Origin: Kitasatospora acidiphila
Lineage (GTDB): Bacteria; Actinomycetota; Actinomycetes; Streptomycetales; Streptomycetaceae
Direction: 5' to 3'
NCBI RefSeq assembly: GCF_006636205.1
Contig: NZ_VIGB01000003.1
Location: 806,001 to 870,000, forward strand
DNA: 64,000 nt
Shown: piece by piece, positions 9,186-17,465 of the stretch
Layout: each line of letters starts with the position of its first letter
Position numbering within the stretch: position 1 is the stretch's first letter
The notes under the pieces: generated by a model
What the model was told of the DNA's origin: nothing
The model's database searches: none
Seen by the model: the letters and a program-made list of their open reading frames with translations, nothing else
Program-made: the position numbers and the translations under genes

Positions 9186-9228
9186 GTGCTCGGGCGGCCG
9201 GAAGGAACGCTTCCGGCCACCCGAGCAC
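9186..9228 (+). terminator. 19-bp stem terminator after the SsgA-like gene
   Basis: GTGCTCGGGCGGCCGGAAG (9186-9204) pairs with the segment at 9210-9228, with one mismatch and a 5-nt loop. It sits 48 bp after the stop codon. No U-run follows. Confidence 0.75.
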
Positions 9229-9295
9229 CGCACAACGGACCGAACGGGCCGGCCGAGGAGGTCCAGCGGCTCCCTCGGTACCCGTCGGCATGGAG

Positions 9296-9438
9296 CGCTT
9301 CGCCCGCGAAGGGCTCCAGCCGGGGCAGCAGTGCCGCTCGCCGGACCAGCAGGGTCACCCGGCTGCCGAGCGCCTGCCAGGCGGTGGCGAGCTCCACGGC
9401 GGCGACTCCGCTCGTTCCCCGGATCGGCCGGCCTGCTA
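9296..9438 (-). pseudogene. Remnant of a pyridine-nucleotide-disulfide oxidoreductase
   Basis: The reverse strand reads SGVAAVELATAWQALGSRVT, continuing LLVRRAALLPRLEPFAGE, before homology stops. This is the NAD(P)-binding segment of mercuric-reductase/lipoamide-dehydrogenase-like flavoproteins (consensus GGGVVAVELATAWQALGS...LLPRMEPFAGE). The GxGxxG loop is degraded to RGTSG and no flanking FAD or dimerisation domain remains, so only about 38 codons of a ~470-residue enzyme persist. The sequence beyond 9438 shows no continuation. Confidence 0.6.
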
Positions 9439-9729
9439 GCGCAGCTCGGCTACTCCGGGTTGTCTCCCGTCACACCCTCCCTCCGCGGCCACTGGGTACC
9501 GGTTCCGCCTCTACCGGCCGTGAGCAGCTCGCCCGGAATCAAAGGGTGCGGCACACCCCGGAGCCGGTCCGTGCAAGCCCGTTCAGGCCCTTGAGGAACA
9601 ACTCATCCAGCTCTTACGCGCGTGCTACCAGTTGCTGCGCATGATGGAAGGGAGGTCGCCCCGCCCGGTGGGTCAGGGCCGGGACGGTTCCCCATCGGCT
9701 TCTCGGCACGCACCACATGTGGGACTGTC
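9439..9729. other. Noncoding stretch before the serine protease
   Basis: No convincing gene. The frame near 9581-9650 reads ALEEQLIQLLRACYQLLRMM, an amphipathic helix that looks formerly coding. It has a TTA codon and no start upstream of a stop at 9521, so it may be another remnant. No clear promoter for the protease was found. Confidence 0.4.
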
Positions 9730-11037
9730 ATGAGCACTCACCAGGACCCCGGGGCCCCGACCCCCTCCGACAAGTCAGACAGCGGTGGCCAGGTCGGCCC
9801 GCCCGGCGGCTGGGGGCCGCCGCCCCCGGACGCTCCCCCGGCCGGGCCGTACGGGTCGGCGCCGCCGCCGATACCCCCGTACCCGCCGAGCCCGCCGTAC
9901 CCGCCGAGCCCGCCGGCTCCCGGCTACGGCGACGGTGCGGTGCCGCCGCGGCGGCACCGGGTCAGCAGGTACCTGGTACCGCTGGCGGTGGCGGCCGTGG
10001 CCGCGGCGGTGGGGATCGGTGTCAGCCGGGCGTACTGGCAGTCGCAGGCGCCCCAGACACCGGGCAGCGCGTCGGCACCGGCCGGCCCGTCCAGCGGCAG
10101 CGGAGCAGGAACGACGGACGCGTCCGCGAAGGCCGATCCGGCGCTGGTGGTCATCAACACCGTCCTCGGCTACCAGGGCGCCGGGGCGGCCGGCACCGGA
10201 ATCGTGCTCAGCTCGAACGGCGAGATCCTCACCAACAACCACGTCATCGACGGCGCGACCTCGATCACCGCGACCGACCTCGGCAACGGCCGCACCTACA
10301 CGGCGAGCGTCGTCGGCTACGACAGCACCGGCGACCTGGCGGTCCTCCAACTGCAGAGCGCCTCCGGCCTGCCGACCGCCAGGACCGCCGACTCCTCGAA
10401 GGTCGCGGTCGGCGACCCGGTGACCGCGATCGGCAACGCGGGCGGCACGGGCAGCGCGACGGCGGCCAACGGCACTGTGACCGCGCTCGACCAATCCGTC
10501 ATCGCGAACGACCCCGGCAGCGCGACGGCCGAGCAGCTGACCGGGATGATCCAGGTCGACGCGGACGTCCAGCCCGGCGACTCGGGCGGCGCACTCGTCG
10601 ACGCCACCGGCGCCGTGATCGGCATCGACACCGCCGGGTCCGACACCAGCGCCGGCGCGCCGCAGCAGGGGTTCGCGATCCCTATCGACACCGCACTGCC
10701 GCTGGCCCGGCAGATCATGGCGGGCAAGGCCGGCCCGGAGATCCACATCGGGCCGACCGCCTTCCTAGGGGTGCAGATCGCGACGGCATCGGGCGCCGGG
10801 GCGGGCTCGGGCGCGCCGGTCGCGGGCGTGATCACCGGTTCCCCGGCCGCACAGGCGGGGCTCGCCGCTGGCGACGTGATCACCGCCGTGAACGGCCGGA
10901 CGGTCGACTCCCCCGCCGGGCTGACCACGATCATGGCGAGCAGCACCGTCGGCAAGCCGCTCACCGTCCAGTGGACCGACGCCACCGGAGCCTCGCACAG
11001 CGCCACAGTCACCCCGACCACCGGGCCGGCCGGCTGA
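9730..11037 (+). CDS. Membrane-anchored trypsin-like serine protease with PDZ domain (HtrA/DegP type)
   Basis: A 435-residue protein with a cytoplasmic Pro/Gly-rich N terminus (~1-75, PYPPSPP repeats), one membrane span (LVPLAVAAVAAAVGIGV, ~80-97), a Ser/Gly linker and an extracytoplasmic S1C protease domain. The catalytic residues are His in LTNNHVIDG, Asp in STGDLAVLQL and Ser in QPGDSGGALVD. A C-terminal PDZ domain (FLGVQIATASG...ITAVNGRTVDSPAGLTTI) completes the HtrA layout. ATG 9730 was chosen by homology; its ribosome binding site is weak. HtrA-like proteases degrade or refold misfolded envelope proteins. No CseB- or DegS-like regulator lies beside it. Confidence 0.9.
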   Translation: MSTHQDPGAPTPSDKSDSGGQVGPPGGWGPPPPDAPPAGPYGSAPPPIPPYPPSPPYPPSPPAPGYGDGAVPPRRHRVSRYLVPLAVAAVAAAVGIGVSRAYWQSQAPQTPGSASAPAGPSSGSGAGTTDASAKADPALVVINTVLGYQGAGAAGTGIVLSSNGEILTNNHVIDGATSITATDLGNGRTYTASVVGYDSTGDLAVLQLQSASGLPTARTADSSKVAVGDPVTAIGNAGGTGSATAANGTVTALDQSVIANDPGSATAEQLTGMIQVDADVQPGDSGGALVDATGAVIGIDTAGSDTSAGAPQQGFAIPIDTALPLARQIMAGKAGPEIHIGPTAFLGVQIATASGAGAGSGAPVAGVITGSPAAQAGLAAGDVITAVNGRTVDSPAGLTTIMASSTVGKPLTVQWTDATGASHSATVTPTTGPAG

Positions 11038-11490
11038 CGGCCGCCAACTCCGACGGACCGCACTGACCGCCGCCGGCACGCCACCGCGCGCCGCAGCAGG
11101 CGAGCGCCGTGCGCGGCGTGCAGCGGCTCCTGTGGCCAGGCCGATCGGGCGCGCCGCCACACCGCACCGGCGCACACCGCAGCAGCCAAGCGCCGTACAC
11201 GGCGTGCAGCGACTCTCCCGGCCAGCCCGAGCGAGCGCACCGACCGCCACCGCACGCCGCACCGCACCGCACCGCCGCACAACTCGTGCGCGGCGTGCGG
11301 CGGGTTCCCGCAGCCGGCTTTCGCCTACCGGCGCACCGGCCGCCGCCCCTGCCCGCACCCGATGGGCACCACCCGCCATCCACGCGAGAAGCGCGCCACC
11401 CGCACACCGCACAGCCCGCCCTCCTCGCCGGCGAAGCCGCGGCGATGCGCGCACCCCCTCCACCCGCCGGCGCGGGGCGAGGATGGGGGT
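11038..11490. repeat. Noncoding region with an imperfect 86-bp-period direct repeat
   Basis: No gene is seen in these 450 bp. A ~68-bp unit starting CCGCAGCAGGCGAGCGCCGT at 11091 recurs from 11177 as CCGCAGCAGCCAAGCGCCGT, both followed by the shared core GGCGTGCAGCG. A third weak copy of the core (GTGCGCGGCGTGCGGCGGGT) lies near 11286. The composition is extremely C/G/A-biased (runs of CCGCACCG). It could be a decayed repeat or a structured leader for the fusion gene at 11491. Confidence 0.5.
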
Positions 11491-14400
11491 ATGGACGAGC
11501 GAGCGGGGCTCGCCGCGAACGGACCGGTGCCCGAGGTTGCGGCCGGATCGACGCGAGGGTCCCTGCGTCGGGATCTGGCCGGCCCGTTGCGCGGGCTGCT
11601 GGCCGGCCAGTGCCTCGGGCAGTGCGGTGACGGGCTGGCGCAGATCGCCTTCGCGCAGTTCGTCCTCTTCGACGTGGGCCGGGGCGCCACACCGGGACGG
11701 ATCGCCGCGGTGCTCGCGGCGACGCTGCTGCCGTTCAGCCTGGTGGGCCCCTTCGCCGGGGTGCTGCTGGACCGCTTGGACCGGCGGCGCACGCTCGTCG
11801 CGGTCTCGGTGCTGCGCGGGCTGCTGGTCGCCGTCGGGGCGGTGGTCGTGGCGGCGCGGTTGACGGCGCCGGCCTATCTCGCGGTCATCCTGCTGCTCTC
11901 CTCGTCCCGCCTGGTGCTGACCGCGAAGGGCGCCGCGCTGCCGCGCACGGTGCCTCGGGAGCGGCTGGTCCCGGCCAACGCGCTCTCGGCGCTGGCCGGA
12001 TCGTCGGCTGCGTTCCTCGGCGCGGTGGGCGGCTCACTCTTCGTCGGCCGGTCGGTGGTGGCCGGCTTCTTCGCCGCGGGCGTGCTCTACGCGGGGGCGG
12101 CGACGGTCTTCGCCACCCTGCCCTCCCTGGGACCTGATCGACCGATCCCACCAACCGGCCACCCAGAACCACCCGCCACCCCGCGCCCCCAGCCGCACAG
12201 CCCGGGCCCACCGAACCCGGAGCGACAGCCGAGCGACGCGCCCTTCACAACCCTGCCCTCCCTGCGACCTGATCGACCGATCCCACCAACCGGCCACCCA
12301 GAACCACCCGCCACCCCGCGCCCCCAGCCGCACAGCTCCGGCCCACCGAACCCGGAGCGACAGCCGAGCGACGCGCCCTTCACCACCCTGCCCTCCCTGC
12401 GACCTGATCGACCGATCCCACCAACCGGCCACCCAGAACCACCCGCCACCCCGCGCCCCCAGCCGCACAGCCCGGGCCCACCGAACCCGGAGCGACAGCC
12501 GAGCGACGCGGTCTTCCCCCGCGTGCTGCGCACGGTCGCCGACCTCGTCGAGGGCGTGCGGGTGGTCACCCGCACGCCGGCGATCCGGCGGCCGCTGCTC
12601 GCCGTGGGGGCGCACCGGCTGCTGCTCGGCGCGGGGTTCGTGGTGCTGGTGCTGGTCGCGGACTCGCAGTACCGGCTGAAGGCGTCCGGTTACGGAATCG
12701 CCCTGGCCGCCACCGGCATCGCCACCTTCGCGGCGAGTGCGGCCGCGCCGGCGCTGGCGTCGCGGTACGGGGCCCGTGCGCTGTTGCCCGCCGCGTTCCT
12801 GCCGGCCGCCGCGGCGGCGTACGTCGGCGGGCTGTTCCCCTCGCTCTGGGTGCTGGTGGCGTGCGTGGCGGTGGCGGCGTTCGCTTTCCAGGTGCTCAAG
12901 GTGTGCGCGGACGCCCTGATCGGCGGGGCCACGCCGGATGCCGCACGCGGGCGGGTGTTCGCGCTGTACGACCTGCTCTACAACCTCGCCTTCGTCTTCG
13001 CCGGGCTGGCGATGGTCCCGTGGTGGCACGCAGGGCGGGAGCGGGCGCTGCTGTGGTGGGTGGCGGCGGGGTTCACGGCGGGGTGGGCGGTCATCGAGCT
13101 GGCCGACCACGGGAAGCTGCGGTGGCGGCGCAGCCGCCGCGCAAGGCGGCGCCGCCGTCCGCGTCCGCGTCCGCGTCTGCGCCTCGGCGCCCGCCCCCAG
13201 CTGCGCGGCCGCTGTGCCGCCCTCCTCGCGGGCGGGCTGCCCGCGCTCGCGTTCCCCGCGCCGGCGTGGTGGTGGCTGGCGTGGGTGGCTCTGGTCCCGT
13301 TGCTGCTGCTGGTCCGGGCGGCGCCGACTCGGCGGGAGGGCGTGATCCGGGCCTGGTGGGGCCTCGGCGGTTTCGAAGTGGCCACGCAATACTGGCTGTT
13401 GCCCAGCATCGGGCCCGCGCTCGGGCTGCTGGCCGTGCTGCTGGGGGCGCTCTGGCTGCCGTGGGGCTGGGCGGTGCACCGGCTGCTGGCGGCCCCGCTC
13501 ACCGGTCGGCGGGCCGCCGCCGCGCTGCTGGTCGTGCCGAGCGCGTGGACGTGCGCGGAGGCCGTGCGCTCGTGGCAGAGCCTCGGCGGCCCGTGGGTGC
13601 TGCTCGGCGCGACCCAGTGGAACCAGCCGAGCCTGCTCGCCTCGGCCTCGCTGGGCGGGGTGTGGCTGACGGGCTTCCTGATCGCGCTCGTGAACACCGC
13701 GGTGGTCATCGTGCTGATCAACCGTCAGCGCGTCAGGCTAGTAGCCGTGGTGATCCTGCTGGCGGTCGCGGTGGGCCCCGTCTGGTCCGCCGTGCGCCCC
13801 GCGCTCCCCGCCGCCGGGAGCGTGCGGATCGCGGTGGTACAACCCGGGGTGCTGACCTCGCCGACGGGCCGCCAGTCCTGGGAGGAGACCACGACCGCGC
13901 AGCTGAGCAGCCAGCATCCGGACCTGGTGATCTGGGGCGAGAGCAGCCTCGGCTACGACCTCACCGCCGACCCTGCCCTGATCGCCGGCCTCCAGGGCCT
14001 CGCCCAGCAGGTCAACGCGGACCTGCTGGTGAACGGCGACGCCACGGTGCCGGGAACCTCGAGCGCCTACAACACGTCCGCCCTGATCGCGCCCGACGGG
14101 CTGGTCGGCGAATACCACAAGATCCGCCTGGTGCCGTTCGGCGAGTACATCCCGCTGCGACCAGTCCTCGGCTGGGTCGCCGACTTCAGCAAGGCGGCGC
14201 CCACCAATCGCGTGCGCGGCGACCAGACCACCGTGATGCACAGCGGCTCGCTCGCGTTCGGCCCGCTGATCTGCTTCGAGTCCGCCTTCCCCGACCTGGC
14301 CAGGACCGAAGTCGCCCACGGCGCGCAGCTGTTGGTGTACCAGACCTCCACCTCCACCTTCCAGGGCAGCTGGGCGCAGCCCCAGCACGCCTCGCTGGCG

Positions 14401-14658
14401 GCGGTGCGGGCCGCCGAGACCGGGCGGCCCGCGGTGCAGGTCGGGCTCACCGGTGTCAGCGCGGTGTTCGACGCCCACGGACGGCAGCTGGCCTGGCACG
14501 GGGCGGGCTACCGCGGCGCGTTCACCACGGACGTGCCGCTGGTCTCCGGGAGCACGCCGTACCAGCGCAGCGGTGACTGGATGCTGGCGGTGGCCTTCAC
14601 AACGCTGGCGGCCGGGGCGACCTCGGCGGTGTTCCGGGCGCGGCCGGACGAACGCTGA
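11491..14658 (+). CDS. MFS transporter fused to apolipoprotein N-acyltransferase (Lnt)
   Basis: A single 1055-residue frame. The N-terminal part (~25-550) is an MFS_3-like transporter with about 12 hydrophobic spans (LLDRLDRRRTLVAVSVLRG is the typical inter-helix loop). Between its two halves sits a proline-rich insert made of three 45-residue repeats. A basic linker (RRSRRARRRRRPRPRPRLRL) leads into an Lnt domain (~570-1040) with membrane helices and a nitrilase fold. The Lnt triad is visible as Glu in VIWGESSLG, Lys in YHKIRLVPFGEY and Cys in PLICFESAFP. Lnt N-acylates the N-terminal cysteine of lipoproteins at the membrane. Start ATG 11491 has GCGAGGA upstream. A sequencing or assembly join of two genes is possible, but the frame is uninterrupted. 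Confidence 0.85.
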   Translation: MDERAGLAANGPVPEVAAGSTRGSLRRDLAGPLRGLLAGQCLGQCGDGLAQIAFAQFVLFDVGRGATPGRIAAVLAATLLPFSLVGPFAGVLLDRLDRRRTLVAVSVLRGLLVAVGAVVVAARLTAPAYLAVILLLSSSRLVLTAKGAALPRTVPRERLVPANALSALAGSSAAFLGAVGGSLFVGRSVVAGFFAAGVLYAGAATVFATLPSLGPDRPIPPTGHPEPPATPRPQPHSPGPPNPERQPSDAPFTTLPSLRPDRPIPPTGHPEPPATPRPQPHSSGPPNPERQPSDAPFTTLPSLRPDRPIPPTGHPEPPATPRPQPHSPGPPNPERQPSDAVFPRVLRTVADLVEGVRVVTRTPAIRRPLLAVGAHRLLLGAGFVVLVLVADSQYRLKASGYGIALAATGIATFAASAAAPALASRYGARALLPAAFLPAAAAAYVGGLFPSLWVLVACVAVAAFAFQVLKVCADALIGGATPDAARGRVFALYDLLYNLAFVFAGLAMVPWWHAGRERALLWWVAAGFTAGWAVIELADHGKLRWRRSRRARRRRRPRPRPRLRLGARPQLRGRCAALLAGGLPALAFPAPAWWWLAWVALVPLLLLVRAAPTRREGVIRAWWGLGGFEVATQYWLLPSIGPALGLLAVLLGALWLPWGWAVHRLLAAPLTGRRAAAALLVVPSAWTCAEAVRSWQSLGGPWVLLGATQWNQPSLLASASLGGVWLTGFLIALVNTAVVIVLINRQRVRLVAVVILLAVAVGPVWSAVRPALPAAGSVRIAVVQPGVLTSPTGRQSWEETTTAQLSSQHPDLVIWGESSLGYDLTADPALIAGLQGLAQQVNADLLVNGDATVPGTSSAYNTSALIAPDGLVGEYHKIRLVPFGEYIPLRPVLGWVADFSKAAPTNRVRGDQTTVMHSGSLAFGPLICFESAFPDLARTEVAHGAQLLVYQTSTSTFQGSWAQPQHASLAAVRAAETGRPAVQVGLTGVSAVFDAHGRQLAWHGAGYRGAFTTDVPLVSGSTPYQRSGDWMLAVAFTTLAAGATSAVFRARPDER
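12115..12510 (+). repeat. In-frame tandem repeat, 135 bp x 3, inside the MFS-Lnt gene
   Basis: Copies begin at 12115, 12250 and 12385; the third ends near 12510. They are almost identical (for example GGGACCTG versus GCGACCTG, and one CAGCCC to CAGCTC change), so the expansion is recent. Each encodes TLPSLRPDRPIPPTGHPEPP followed by ATPRPQPHSPGPPNPERQPS. The period is a multiple of three, so copy-number change keeps the frame. The repeat encodes the central hydrophilic loop between the MFS halves. Confidence 0.95.
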
Positions 14659-14705
14659 CACTCGGCGGTGTTCCGGGCGCGGCCGGACGAACGCTGACAC
14701 TCGGC
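14622..14705 (+). repeat. Perfect 39-bp tandem duplication spanning the stop codon
   Basis: The 39-bp unit at 14622-14660, which encodes the last residues (SAVFRARPDER) and the TGA of the MFS-Lnt gene, is repeated exactly at 14661-14699, with a further CTCGGC start. The second copy therefore lies downstream of the stop as a silent duplicate. Confidence 0.93.
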
Positions 14706-14747
14706 ACCTCCCGACCGGCCAGCGAGACATGCAAGCTGCGCGTCCGG

Positions 14748-15506
14748 TCAGCCCCGCAGCAGCCCGCCCACGATGCCGCCGATCGCGCCGCCCTCCCCGG
14801 CGGCCACCGCGCCCTCGCGTGCCAGGTAGGGCTCCAGCGCGTGCGCCAGGTTGGGCAGCGGCATGCTCTGCAGCCAGATCTGGCCCGGTCCGGTGAGCGC
14901 GACCAGGTGGTAGCCGTCGCCGCCGAAGATCTTGTTGGCGATGCCGGGCACCCTGGTGATGGTGAACTGCACCTGCTGCTCGAACATCCCGACGTGGCCG
15001 GGGTGGACCAGCATGGTCTGCCCGGGGCCCAGGGTGTACTGGCTGAGCTCGCCGGAGAGTTCGATCCAGGCCCGCCCCTGGCCCTCCAGGCGCTGCAGCA
15101 CGAATCCTTCGCCGCCCCACAGTCCGCCCCGGAACGACTGCTGCAGGGCGATCGTCGGCGTGATGCCCGGGGTGCCGCAGATCCACCCGTGCCGGTGCAC
15201 CAGCACCCCGCGCCCGGGCGCCACGTCCACCGGGACGATGTGCCCGGGCACCTTTGCCGCGAACGCCACCAACCCGGCGCTGCCCTGCGCCTGGTAGCGC
15301 GTCAGGAAGAGCCCGCCACCCCCGACCGCCCGCTTCAGCGTCCCCAGCAGGCCGCGCCCGCCCGGCCCCCCGGTGTTGGTGGTCTGCGACATCTGCACAT
15401 TGGCGGTCATCCACGACAGCTCGCCGTGCGCCGAGATGACCTCCTCCCCCGGTCCGAGCTGGATCTCCAGCACCGGCATGGTGCTGCCCTTGATGTCCGC
15501 CTGCAT
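14748..15506 (-). CDS. AIM24 family protein
   Basis: A 252-residue protein of the AIM24/TIGR00266 family, beta-sandwich proteins of unknown biochemical role (the yeast relative is mitochondrial and affects inner-membrane organisation). Family features: SAHGELSWMTANVQMSQTTN near the N terminus, GGGLFLTRYQAQGSAGLVAF, the VPVDVAPGRGVLVHRHGWIC block, and a glycine-rich tail (GEGGAIGGIVGGLL) typical of the actinobacterial members. The start ATG 15506 has a G-rich ribosome binding site upstream. It is convergent with the MFS-Lnt gene and divergent from the phosphoesterase gene. Confidence 0.85.
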   Translation of the reverse strand: MQADIKGSTMPVLEIQLGPGEEVISAHGELSWMTANVQMSQTTNTGGPGGRGLLGTLKRAVGGGGLFLTRYQAQGSAGLVAFAAKVPGHIVPVDVAPGRGVLVHRHGWICGTPGITPTIALQQSFRGGLWGGEGFVLQRLEGQGRAWIELSGELSQYTLGPGQTMLVHPGHVGMFEQQVQFTITRVPGIANKIFGGDGYHLVALTGPGQIWLQSMPLPNLAHALEPYLAREGAVAAGEGGAIGGIVGGLLRG

Positions 15507-15627
15507 TCCGTCCGCCCCCTGCTGTCGGCCAACTGCCCCCGCTGCCCGTCATTCTGCCCACTTCGCGGGCGGGTGCAGCCGTTTGGGACAAGACCGGTAC
15601 AGAGTGCGGAAGCTGCTATGACCTGAT

Positions 15628-15696
15628 GCCCGGCCGACATGGTTGCCAGTGCCCGCCCGACACGGGTGCTGATGCGCGGCCGACATGGGTGTTCAG
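15628..15696 (+). repeat. Three 23-bp iterons upstream of the secreted phosphoesterase
   Basis: Adjacent units at 15628-15650, 15651-15673 and 15674-15696 share the consensus GCCCGGCCGACATGGGTGCT with 2-5 differences per copy. They lie in the intergenic space between AIM24 (minus) and the phosphoesterase (plus). The spacing of about two helical turns is typical of cooperative regulator binding. They are followed at 15691 by GTTCAGGTGAAC, a short dyad. Confidence 0.72.
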
Positions 15697-15866
15697 GTGA
15701 ACTGAGCAAAGTTGTACAGCCATCTTCACGTTTGCCAGCCACCTTTTCGTCATATCCCCGTTGTTTGAGGGCTGTTGGCGCGTCAGCTTTTGTCCCCATC
15801 ATGTCAACGACCCGGGCCATGCCCCGCCGTTTCCGTTCCCCACCCCTGTGTCGAGAGGCCCCCCAA

Positions 15867-17417
15867 ATGCCCCTGACCCGTTCGCCCCGCCGCACCCGCG
15901 CCCTCGCCGTGGCCTCAGTGCTCTCCTGCCTGGTCCCGCTGGCCACCGCAGTCGCAACCGCCGCCCCCGCCACCGCTGTTGGAGCCAAGAGCAGCACCGC
16001 CACCAGCACCAGCGGCAACCTGCTGACCGACCCGGACGCGGAGTCGGTGGCGATCTGCTCCACCACCGGCGAGGACGGCATGACGGTGCCGGGCTGGACC
16101 ATCACCAAGGGCGAGCCCAACATGGTCTGCTACGGCGCCCCCGGCGGCTACCCCACCAGCAGCACCCCGGGGCCGACCGGCCGCGGCACCGCCTTCTTCA
16201 ACGGCGGCGCCACCGGTGACTCCAGCCTGTCGCAGACGGCCGACGTGTCGGCGGCCGCCACCGCGATCGACGGTGGCGGCGTGACCTTCAACCTCTCGGG
16301 CTGGCTGGGCGGCTACGCCTCGCAGAACGACCGGGTCGGCATGGTCGCCACCTTCCAGGGCGCCAACGGCGCGGCGCTGGGCAGCACCCAGATCGCCCCG
16401 GTGACCAACACCGACCGCCACAACACCACCGAGCTGCTGAAGCGCTCCAGCACCGGCACCCTGCCGGTCGGCACCCGCTCGATCAAGGTGGACCTCAACT
16501 TCACCTGGACGGCGGGGAGCACCACCGACGGCTACGCCGACAACCTCTCGCTGACGCTCTCCACCCCGCTGCCGACCCCGCAGCTGACCGCCCCGCCGGT
16601 CTCGGTGCCGGGCTACGACCACGTCTTCCTGGTCTACATGGAGAACCAGGACTACTCCGGCATCGTCGGCAACACCTCGCAGGCTCCGTACATCAACAGC
16701 CTGCTCTCCCAGGGCACTTCGCTGACCCAGTCGTACGCCACCACGCACCCCAGCGACCCCAACTACGTGGCCCTGGCGGGTGGCGGCCTGTACGGGCTGA
16801 CCGGCAACAGCGTCTCCACCACCACGATCGACGCCCCGCACCTGGGCAACTCGACCGAGGCGGCCGGCAAGACCTGGAAGGAGTACCTGGACGGCGCCAA
16901 CGGCAACTGCGACACCGGCAGCCACGGCTACTACGCGCCGGACGACGCGCCGTTCTACTACTTCAAGGACATGAAGACCGACGCCGGCTACTGCGCGGCC
17001 CACATGCAGCCGCTCACCCAGATGGCGACCGATCTGCAGTCCACCGCGACCACCCCGAACTTCGCCTGGTTCGCGGCCGACGACTGCAACGACATGGAGG
17101 CCTGCGGCGTCACGGCCGGCGACAACTGGCTGCAGCAGACCCTGCCGACCATCCTCAACTCGCCCGCCTGGACGACCCAGCGCTCGCTGCTGATCGTCAC
17201 CTGGGACGAGGGCGCGACGAAGGCGTTCGGCCCCAACTACCCCAACCAGGTGCCGACCCTGCTGCTCGGCTCGCAGAACTCCGTCAAGCAGGGCTACCAG
17301 AGCGACGGCCGGGTCGACCAGTACGGCCTGCTGCGCACCATCGACACCGCCCTGGGCCTCGCCCCGCTGACCAACAACGACCGCTACGCGGCCGCAGTCA
17401 ACGACGCCTGGCAGTAG
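15867..17417 (+). CDS. Secreted phosphoesterase (PF04185-type acid phosphatase/phospholipase C family)
   Basis: A 516-residue exported protein. The signal peptide is ~1-38 (RRTRALAVASVLSCLVPLAT, Ala-rich cleavage site). Residues ~48-235 form a beta-sandwich starting GNLLTDPDAESVAIC and resembling carbohydrate-binding/DUF642-like modules. Residues ~245-510 are a phosphoesterase domain: HVFLVYMENQDYSGIVGN, then SYATTHPSDPNYVALAGG and LIVTWDEGA, the metal- and phosphate-binding blocks of this alkaline-phosphatase-like superfamily. ATG 15867 has GAGAGG upstream; other in-frame starts lie further 5'. It is probably used to release phosphate or to hydrolyse phospholipids outside the cell. Its upstream region holds three iterons but no clean PHO box. 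Confidence 0.85.
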   Translation: MPLTRSPRRTRALAVASVLSCLVPLATAVATAAPATAVGAKSSTATSTSGNLLTDPDAESVAICSTTGEDGMTVPGWTITKGEPNMVCYGAPGGYPTSSTPGPTGRGTAFFNGGATGDSSLSQTADVSAAATAIDGGGVTFNLSGWLGGYASQNDRVGMVATFQGANGAALGSTQIAPVTNTDRHNTTELLKRSSTGTLPVGTRSIKVDLNFTWTAGSTTDGYADNLSLTLSTPLPTPQLTAPPVSVPGYDHVFLVYMENQDYSGIVGNTSQAPYINSLLSQGTSLTQSYATTHPSDPNYVALAGGGLYGLTGNSVSTTTIDAPHLGNSTEAAGKTWKEYLDGANGNCDTGSHGYYAPDDAPFYYFKDMKTDAGYCAAHMQPLTQMATDLQSTATTPNFAWFAADDCNDMEACGVTAGDNWLQQTLPTILNSPAWTTQRSLLIVTWDEGATKAFGPNYPNQVPTLLLGSQNSVKQGYQSDGRVDQYGLLRTIDTALGLAPLTNNDRYAAAVNDAWQ

Positions 17418-17427
17418 TGCGTCCCAT

Positions 17428-17465
17428 CGACGGCCCGGCAGCCTCCCACGGCTACCGGGCCGTCG
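17428..17465 (+). terminator. Hairpin terminator after the phosphoesterase
   Basis: CGACGGCCCGGCAGCC (17428-17443) pairs with GGCTACCGGGCCGTCG (17450-17465) with one mismatch and a 6-nt loop, 10 bp after the stop. Confidence 0.8.

Noticed and set aside
9720-9732. Identical 12-mer GGGACTGTCATG at 9721 and at 39164-39173
   Set aside because: Short and in unrelated contexts; likely chance in a 64-kb GC-rich window.
9641-9733. Small 30-codon ORF ending in ATGA overlap with the serine protease start
   Set aside because: Starts only at ATG 9641 without a ribosome binding site; composition looks random apart from the first residues.
11362-11490. N-terminal extension of the MFS-Lnt protein
   Set aside because: Low-complexity Pro/Ser/Arg sequence without a ribosome binding site; ATG 11491 has one and begins the protein family region.
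12034-13479. Large minus-strand ORF through the 135-bp repeat (481 codons, repeated tryptophan/glycine segments)
   Set aside because: It is open only because of the frame-preserving repeat and high GC; no domain is seen and the opposite frame encodes a clear MFS protein.
15690-15735. PHO box upstream of the secreted phosphoesterase
   Set aside because: GTTCAGGTGAAC and CTTCACGTTTGCC only resemble GTTCACC direct repeats; the 11-bp spaced repeat pattern is absent.
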